Shown here piece after piece: positions 15,381 to 24,300 of a stretch of 32,756 nucleotides of DNA (positions within the stretch are counted from its first letter, which is position 1; the number at the start of each line of letters is the position of its first letter). The position numbers and the translations under genes were made by a program. The DNA lies in NCBI GenBank assembly GCA_036499395.1, contig DASYDW010000119.1:1-32756 (forward strand). The letters are read 5' to 3'. This DNA is from Pirellulales bacterium (GTDB lineage: Bacteria > Planctomycetota > Planctomycetia > Pirellulales > JACPPG01). Below the pieces are notes generated by a model. The model searched no databases. It had not been told where the DNA came from and saw only the letters and a list, made by a program, of their open reading frames with translations.

Positions 15381-18300
15381 CTAGGCGCGTCGCCGGCGGC
15401 CAATCGTGGCCTCGGCGATCAAGGTCAACACGTCATCCAAATCACCCTGCAGAATCGAATCGGTCGAGAGCGCCACGGCTGCGGCACGTGCAGTTGGCGA
15501 ATTGACTAGCGTCAATGTCGCATCGACCGGGTGCGCGGCCGATTCACCTACTGGTCGGGGGCCCACGAGCGTTGCGGTAACAGCCTGGGGCGAGACAACC
15601 GCTTGCGGCACCGGCACCGCAATCGTGGCTTCCACTGCCGCGACCGCGCTAGGGTTTTGATCGATCATAGTCACCGCGGGCGCCTGTAGCGATGCGATTG
15701 TGTTCGTTATCGCTTGCGCGGCCGACGTCGGAACTGGTTGGATTGGCCCGAATATGCTGGCGGTCGCGGTGTTCGCATTCGCTGCGTTCGATGGTGCCGT
15801 CAACGGTGCGACGGGTTCCCAAGGCCCGAATTCGAAAACGGTTGGTATGGCAGCCACCAGCGCCGTGGCATTCGACGCTGTAGTAACGGTAGTGGACACG
15901 GGCGCCGGAGGGGGCACGGCGGGCGCGTCGATCGCGATCGGGGTCGCAACTTGCGTCGTGGCCGGTGATGCAAACCCTAGGTTGCGGCGCACCACAGCGA
16001 GGTCCGCCACATCGGTGGTGCCGTCGCCATTGAAATCGCCTGCGGCCCAGTTCGGCGTCCCATTGCCGGTTCCCATCGTGGTGCGCACGACGGCCAGATC
16101 GGCGGCGTCGACAAAGCCGTCCAGGTTGGCGTCGCCGTACTCGGTCTTCAAAATCACGTGAATCATGTAGTCCATGTCGGACTGATCGACCACGTGATCA
16201 CCATTCAGATCACCACGAGGATCATCGGCGTGGATGAAACCCCATAGGGTGTTGATGTCGACGGCCGTGACCTTGTCGTCGCCGTCGAAATCGCCGGGCA
16301 TTTGCGCTGCAATCGGCGGGCCGACCGTCCAAACCTGCGCTGTCTCGTTCCCGTAGTTATCGACAATCCGCGAAGATCGCGCCACGAAGATGAGCTGCCC
16401 GTTCGCCACGATGGCTTGACTCAGGTCCGGGCTGTCGTACGGATTGTCCGCCTTGGTTGGCACCACGGCGACGGTGCCATCGACGCCAGCGCGCCACAAG
16501 CCATCCCACTGTTCGGCTTCGTTCCAGCCTTCGAAATAGAGGTAGTCGCCAGCGACGGTCAAAGCGGTTGTGGGGTATTGGTAGAAGCCGATGCCGACGA
16601 AATCGTGAAGCAGCGTGGCGGCACCAGTCGTAGGGTCGAACTTCCAAAGCTGTGAGACCGAAGTCGTATCGGTGACGTTCTGAACGCTCTCTTGATTGAA
16701 GAAGTAAACATCGCCTTGAAAGGCGATCTGTTGATTCAAGCCATTCAAATCCAGCGCCTGCCCCACCGGCACGGTCCCCGCCACGGTGCCGTCGCTGGTC
16801 CAGAATTGCATTACCGACGCATTATTCACGGTACTCGTGACGCTGAAGACCAACTGGCCTCCGATGTCCATCAACGGTTGTCCATTCGGTCCGCTTGAGC
16901 CGAGAATCACCGAGCTATTGAAGCTGGCAAGCGTCATTACCTGTGGATTCGGCTGAGACAAGGAGCTCGAATTGAGCGCGACCAGCTTCGATCCGCTGCC
17001 ATCGTACGCGTGCTCGTACAGGAACACGTTCTGCGTTCCGTTGGCACCGGGGACGACCGTAATATCCGAAAACTGCGATGCGGTGGCAATGTTTACGATC
17101 GTGCCAGCCCCGGGGTTGTACCAGTAGAGTTGTTGGTGAGCCGGATCGGAATTGGCCGTGCCCTGGAAAAGCACGCCTCCGGCGAAGGACTTCAATCCGG
17201 TCGCGTTGTTCAACTGCGGCATGTCGAACGTCGTGACCACGGGTTGACTGTTCTGATCCAGACTGAATTGCCGAATTTCCGGAGTGAAACCGGACGTGCT
17301 GAACGCGATGTAATAAACCTGATTGCCGATCGAGGCCATCGGACCGTAGTCTGTATAGACGGGCCCAGGATCAACGACGCGCGCACCACTCTGGTTGGCG
17401 AACCATACGTTGTATTCGCTGTCTAAGAAGAGCACTCCCTGCCCTGGCATTGCGTTGATGTCGGTAGCGGTGTCAATCGTCGGATAGTTAGGCTCGACGC
17501 TCTGCACAGCGGTGGTTGTTTGGCCATTGTAGGCCCATAACTGGCCGCCTTCATCGTAGTAGACGTATGTCGGCGCGCCAGGCTGTGATGCGTACGATAC
17601 CGTGACGAATCCAGACGGATAACCACCGGTGGCAGGATCGATGATCGTAGTGAGCGTAGGCGTACCGGCGGGCGTGCCAGCGTTCAATTCCGCCAGAGAG
17701 ATGGGGGTCAGCACCGTCCAGTCAAACTCAACCGGGGACGAGTATCCCACTGTTTCGTTCGTGATTGTGACGTCGACCACGTAGGGCGAACTGCTTGGGG
17801 CCGTGGGCGAAATCGTTCCGGAAATCACGCCCGACTGGTCGATCGTCAGACCGGCAGGCAGTCCGGTCGCCGTCAGCGAAACCGGCTGATTGAATTCATT
17901 TGTTATAGATAGCGGGAAATTGACCGACGATCCCGCGTAGCTCGTCTGATTGTTCGGCTGGTTTATATAAGTGGACGGAACTACATTCCAGACCACGGAC
18001 AGTGTGACCGTATAGCCGATCGTCGTGTCGACGGCGGTGAGTTGCACGTTATAAGGCGCGTTCTGGAGGGCCAGGCTGTCGATCGTCCCCACGATGCGGT
18101 TGTTTGCATCGACCGACAGTCCCGGTGGCAAGCCGGTCGCTGTTAACGTGATGCTCTGTCCATACGGATTGTAAACCGGGACATAATCGATCGACTCGCC
18201 GGCGCCATTCGTGCTGCCGGAAAAGTCGAGTGCAAACCCTGGTTCGGTCGTCAGCGTAAACGACGTCGTTTGCTGAGTCGTAGCGTCGTAGGCAAAGATC

Positions 18301-21300
18301 GTGATCGGTGCCGTGACATTGCGCCCTTGGTTCAGATTGAAGAAGTAGAGCGAGCCATGGATGATGCCCGTGTAGGGGTCAATCGCCAGACTGGCCGGCA
18401 GCCCGTTCGCCGAGTATGTCAGCGGCAGGTTATTGGGATTAATGGTTTGTACCTGGTAATTGATCGGCACCCCTTCGGGCAGCGTCATGTTGCCAGGATT
18501 GACGATCGACCAGGCCTGAATCACTTGCCATATAAACGACACGCTTTGCGAGCCCAGGCTATCGGTGACCGTGACCTTGACGTTGAAGTTTGTGCCCGGG
18601 CTGATCGTGCCGGCGATCGTGCCCGAGATAATGCCGGTGTTGGCATCGATCGAGAGCCCCGTAGGCAGTCCGGTCGCGACATAGGTCTTGGTCAGGCTGC
18701 CGCCGGTCGTCACGATCTGCAGCGGCGTGATTGGCACGGTGACGCGACCGATTTGCGTGCCGGGATTCTGCACCACGAGAGGGCCGATGACGTCGACAGC
18801 TTCGATACTCGACGCCGTTCCCCCGACGAGCGGCAGAATTCCGGCCGCCGGGTTGATCGTTTCGGTGCCATTGAGGACGGCCACGTAATGAACGGTGTCC
18901 GTGCCGGGACCGCCATCGAGATTGCCAGGTACTTTCGAACTCTTGGAATTGAAGTAGAAGTCGTCGTTGGCAGACCCGCCGACAAGATTCTGCATTCCGG
19001 AGAATGCCACGGCGCCGACGGTTCCGGCTCCTGCTGCATTGATATTCCACGTAGTTGCAACGTTGGGCCCGGTGAGCGTGTTGGCACCCGTTCCGGCGGC
19101 GAGTGAAAGCTGCGCGCGGCTCCCTTGAATGTCGATCGTGGCCGGCGCCATGCCGGCGACGGTCCATTCGTTCGCAGCTGGTTGCCCGAGCGCGATACTG
19201 CGCGCGGTGGTGTCGGCCGAGTCGTCGAGCACTACGGGTACATTGCCGGCGGTCGAGTCGTGCACGTGGACGGTGACATTTCCCTGGAGCGCTTGCATAT
19301 TGCTGGCGTTCCCGAAATTGATCTGCCCAGCGCCATCGTCCTCAATCACCAGCGGATTCGAGGTGCCCTGAACATCAAGGATGCTGCCGCCGGGATTAAC
19401 CGTGACCAAAACGGCCGGCGTATCCAGGATGTGAATCTGGTCGTAGAAGGGGAAAGCGTCTTGCTGCAGACCCAACAGCGTAAAGTTGGTTGTGGCGGCA
19501 GGGAACGCGAGTGTCAGTTTTCCTGTTCCCGGCGCACCGGACCACCATACCTGGCCCACTCCACTCTGCGAGGCCAGGTAGTATCCCCCGTCCCAGAGCG
19601 AAAAGTCCGCGATAACGTTCGTGATCTGATTGGGGCGGTCGGGGCTGGACAGAATCTGGATCGGCGCCGCACTTGACGACAACCTCAGGCCGCCAGGCGC
19701 TTGCACCGTGACTTGCTGCGCTCCGTAAATCGTAAGCCCGTTGTCGTTGTTCGAAGTGTCCACAACATTGACGGTGGTATTAAGCCCCGCAAACAGAAGC
19801 TCGGCAAAACTACTGGAGTTCTTATTGAAGTTGTAAGAGCTTCCATCGCTGCCGAGAATGGTGACGGGGGAGGTGAGTTCGTCATAGAAGGACAACCACC
19901 CGGTCGCCAGGCCATCGAATTCGAACCCGCTGACGAAAGTGTTGTCCGCCAGTTGGTGGAAGTTATCTGCCAGGGTGACGTTGCGCGCTGTGTCGGCATG
20001 GTCGTCAATCGTAGTGTTGCCTGAGACGTAGTAGCCCACACCACTGGTCACGTTGCCCCCGAGGACAACGTTGCCGAGAATGTTTTGCAACGTTCCACTA
20101 CCGATCGTGACCGAGGCGGCGCGGAACTCGTCGCGCGACGACTGCTGAGGAAGGTTACTTAGTCCGTTCACGGCGACGAGGGTGCTGGTGTCGAGGCCAT
20201 GCCCCAGCCACAGCGGTCCCGTCGTGCCCACGATACTGACTGGCCCGATGCCCACGCCATCGACCGTGGCGAACAAGGTCGTCACGCCGGCCGGCGTGCC
20301 ATCGATGGTCAACGACGAAGCGCCAAACTTGGAAAGGCCAATCTGCAGCCCCGGCGCCGTTAGGGTATAGTTACCAGGGTTAGTCAGGTAGTCGGCGAGC
20401 TGCGAGAAATGGATCGGGGCGCTCGTCAGGCCGAGCAACTCGTCACCTGTGAGGACGACATCGGGCAGCGAGGCGGGCGCCGCGCTCGTCGAGTTGTCGG
20501 CCACGACCTTCAAAGAGGCGTTAGTGACGGTAACGTCGGCCAGGATTCGCTGCCGCAGATCATCGCTCGTCTGAGGAATGATCTCTACCTCGGTCTGTCC
20601 GCCGCGCCCCGTGACGGACACCGGGCCGAATGCCGAGAAGATGCCGATATATTCGACCCCGTTTGCCGGGGCCTGCGGGTTGACAATGTAGTGCACGATG
20701 GCCGTGGTGACATTGTTGATCGTGGCGGTCTCGCCGATGCCCGGGTACTTCGGTGCGTAGACGAACAGCTCGATATTCGGCGTGTAGACAACCTTGTTGC
20801 GAACGGGACTCGACCAATCCCAAGCGATCTCCCCTTGGCCTGGATACGCGGCATCCGCGCCGATCGAAGGGGCCAACCCGGCAGTCGCGACGTTTGTGGT
20901 CGAGGCATCGTACACCAACTGGCCGGGTCCGGCCCCGGTGTAGTTGTACGTAACAAGTTGTGTGCTGGCCGAAAAGTTGGGGGACGTACTGAGATTCGTG
21001 AAGCCGGTAGCGTCGCCGACGTCTTCGACCGATCCGTCAGCATGCAGGCGGCGCCCGAGGAAAAGGTTGAAGTTCCCGTCGACCACGAAAGGCTGGTTGG
21101 CCTGCTTGCCCATTACGTACACGCCCGGCGTAGGCTGCGTCTGGGCCTCGGGTTGGGCCTCTTGCGATTCTCCGGCGACGACAATCATGCTTTGCGCTAC
21201 GGCGCTGGCCATCATGTTTTCGACCAGCACCTGCGACGGACCGGCTGGAGTCGCTTCGAAATCGAACTGATCCGCCGCGCCGCCGATGATGGTGAGTGTG

Positions 21301-24300
21301 CCGAACAAAGTGCCGAGCGTGGCCGTGGGGGGCGTTACTCCCGTGCCGACGGCCCAGCCGGTGATCGTTGTCCCAGTAACCTGCAGAATGTCTGGCGCGG
21401 TGCCGTCGCGCCCGTCGACGGACAATTGAACCTGATTGACGGAGACCGATCCTTCGATGCCCGACAGGTCCCCTTCCCCCAGGTTGACGTAGGTGCGCGG
21501 GTCATTGATCACCGCATTGCTCGAGCGTAGATCGACCGGCGTGTTCGCGTTTTGCGCCAGCGGATTGGTGCCATTGATCGAGAGCGTCGTCTGCGGTCCG
21601 ACGTTCGACACATTCACATACGTTTGCCCGAAGTCGACCCAAGCCCCCGGTGTTGAGTTGTTGACGACTGCGAAGAACGGGGAAGTGGTCGAGGTCTGCA
21701 CGTGTTGCGACCCGAGTTCCCTGAACATGTCCGCGATCGTATTGGCCGTCGAATAGTCCGGATCGCCGACGTTGATGCTCACGCTGCCGCGCAATTGCGA
21801 AGCGTCGATCTCCAGGTCGCTATTCACCCCCGCTGGATCGACGGGAAAGTAATCCATGTCCGCATCCACGGACTGGGGCAGCGACGCATTAACACCGCCG
21901 GTATAGGTCTGGTTGTAAACCTGGTTGAAAACCAGCGGTGCGGATGACGTGCTGTACGGCACGTAAACCGAGTAGGGAGGATTGAATGCTGCCGGGTAGT
22001 TGTTTTCCAGGAATGAGGCAGACGCCCATGCGCTCACGTCCAATTCGTTAAAGCCAGTGAAGGCATAAACTTTGGTGAACACGGGAAAAGCTGGGGAGAT
22101 ACTTGCCGGCGTCTGGGCCACGTAGTACGCGTCGTCGTAAAAGAAGTCGAAATAGCTATTGTCAATGTGCCCGAGTTCTTGATTAGGCGAAGGATTGTTG
22201 ATCCCGATCGTCGTGCTGGTGGCGATAGTGACGTTGAGCGCGTCCTGCGGCATCGATCCTAGAATGATGATCGGATCCGATGACGCCAGCACGCTGTCGT
22301 TGGTGCCCGTTGGGTAAAGGGCCACACCACCGATCGGCACCGCGACGTTAATCGTGTTGGCGCCGACGGGGTGCTGTCCGTCGAAGCGGTCGCGCCCGTC
22401 GACCGTGATCGCGACAGGACCCATCATCGGCAGGCTAACGTCGACCGTAGCACCGGTCAGGATCAGCTTCAGGCTATCGTTCGCTTTCAGATTCGCCGCG
22501 TAGAGGCTCAGTCCCGTGCCGACATCGTTCAGCGTGACGTTCCCCAGGCCACCAATCTTGTAGTGCGCGCCTGTTGGATCGAGCGCGGCGTCTACAACGA
22601 TCTCGTTCGGCTCGCTACCGGCGTAATTCAACGTGACCGGCACGGCAATCGGAACCACCTGGCTCGTGCGTACGACCGTGCCGTCGGCAAGCATCTGTCG
22701 GCCAAGGTAAAGCGACCAGTTACCGTCGAGGTTTAACGCGGCCGCCGCGGCCACGACATAGAGCGCGTCTTGCGTCCCCGCGGGATTCGTGAAGTACGCG
22801 CTCGTGATTCCCATCGGCGTCTGATCGAGGCCCACCCGATCGCCGGCGCCGCCGTCAACTTCCAGCACACCGTGCAATCCGTCGTAAGTGAATGCCGGCC
22901 GGGCCCCGTCATCGGGCACGGTTTGGCGAACCAGCGATGTGGCGCCGATCACCAGCAGGCTGGGCGTCGTGGCCTCGGCATCGTCGATCGTCAGTTGGAC
23001 GTTGTGGGCTTCGACGTCGCCGGCAATCGCCGTAAGCATGCCAACGCCGTACCTCAATGTAGTGCTCGACGTACCGCCTTCAACGTCGATCAACGCAGCC
23101 ACGGCCAACTCGGCGATGGAGACGTTGTCGACTGCGCCGTCTCCTTGCAGATTTACCTGCAGGCGGCCCGCGAGTGACGATGCGTCGAGAAAGATCGTGT
23201 TGACGCCGTCGGGCATCGACGGAGCGGCAATGTCCATCTCGATGCTATCGATGATCGCTAGCCCTTCGAAAATAATCGTGGGGTAGAGCTGCGCATCAAT
23301 GACGAAAGCACCGGCCGAATTTTGGCTGGTCGAGATCGAGTTCCCCGTATCGAGCGCGGGTGTCTGCATCGTGACGGTTTCGCTTTGGCCGGCTGGACGC
23401 TGCGAAGTGTTGAACACCACGGTGCCATTATCGTTCGCGAGCGGTCCGAGCGTGGCTGTGCCGCCGTGCTGGCTAATCGTTACGATATCGGCCGGCGCCA
23501 AACCCATCAGATAGGTCGTGACACCAGTCGTGGCATTCGTCATTTCGATGGCGTGATCGAGAACATTGGTTCCGTCGGCCGTCGAATAGGTGTGATCGAA
23601 CGGGAGTAGCGAGATATCGCTCTCACCGAGCTCGTTGCGCGTGTCGAGCTCGACGTTCCGTCCCCCTTGATTGGTCGTGGGGATATTGACATAGACGGTG
23701 TTTACGCCCGCGGGCGAGAGATCACCGATATGGACATTCGTCCCTCGATCTTGCGCTGTCACGACGACCTGATTGAACTGCGTCAGGAGTAACGGCGGGA
23801 AGGTGCCGCCCGTTTTTTCGTCGTACGTCAATCGAACGGCCGTATCGCTGTCGGGATCGATGCCGACGTCGGCCGTCGATGCGTCGGCCGTTACGACCAA
23901 CGTATTGTCGTCGTCATCGCCGCCCGAGATCGTGCCCCCTTGCGTCGTGGGAGCGTTGACGATGATGGTATTGGAGCCGCCGCCGCCGGTGACGATGTTG
24001 CCGGCCGATCCGAGCACGATCGTGTCAGCGCCCCCCTGGCCGATCAGGGTGTTGTTTCCCGAACCGCCTCCCAGATAACTATCGAGCAGCCCCGCTTTCA
24101 GATAGGCCGCGCCCGAGCCGCTGTCGACAAAATCAGCCGCCCCTTGTCCGCCTTCGAGATGGACGGCTGATGTCACACCGGGCAGCACGTCGATCGTCAG
24201 ATCACCTTTGTCGCCAATGCCGGTGATCGATTTGACCCCTTGAATACGTTGGGTCGCGTCGTACTCGATGCCCAGCAGGTTCTTTTGACGCAGCGTGACG

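Noticed and set aside
20409..21530. Plus-strand frame of 373 codons inside the giant gene
   Set aside because: Antisense to a continuous 3755-codon frame with domain motifs on both sides; composition is rich in Arg, Asp and Gly as expected of a shadow.
23960..24080. Glycine-rich RTX-like block in the giant protein as evidence for type I secretion
   Set aside because: Only a short block is present, there is no C-terminal secretion signal of RTX type, and no HlyB/HlyD/TolC genes are in the window; the N-terminal LEDR signal is a better export clue.
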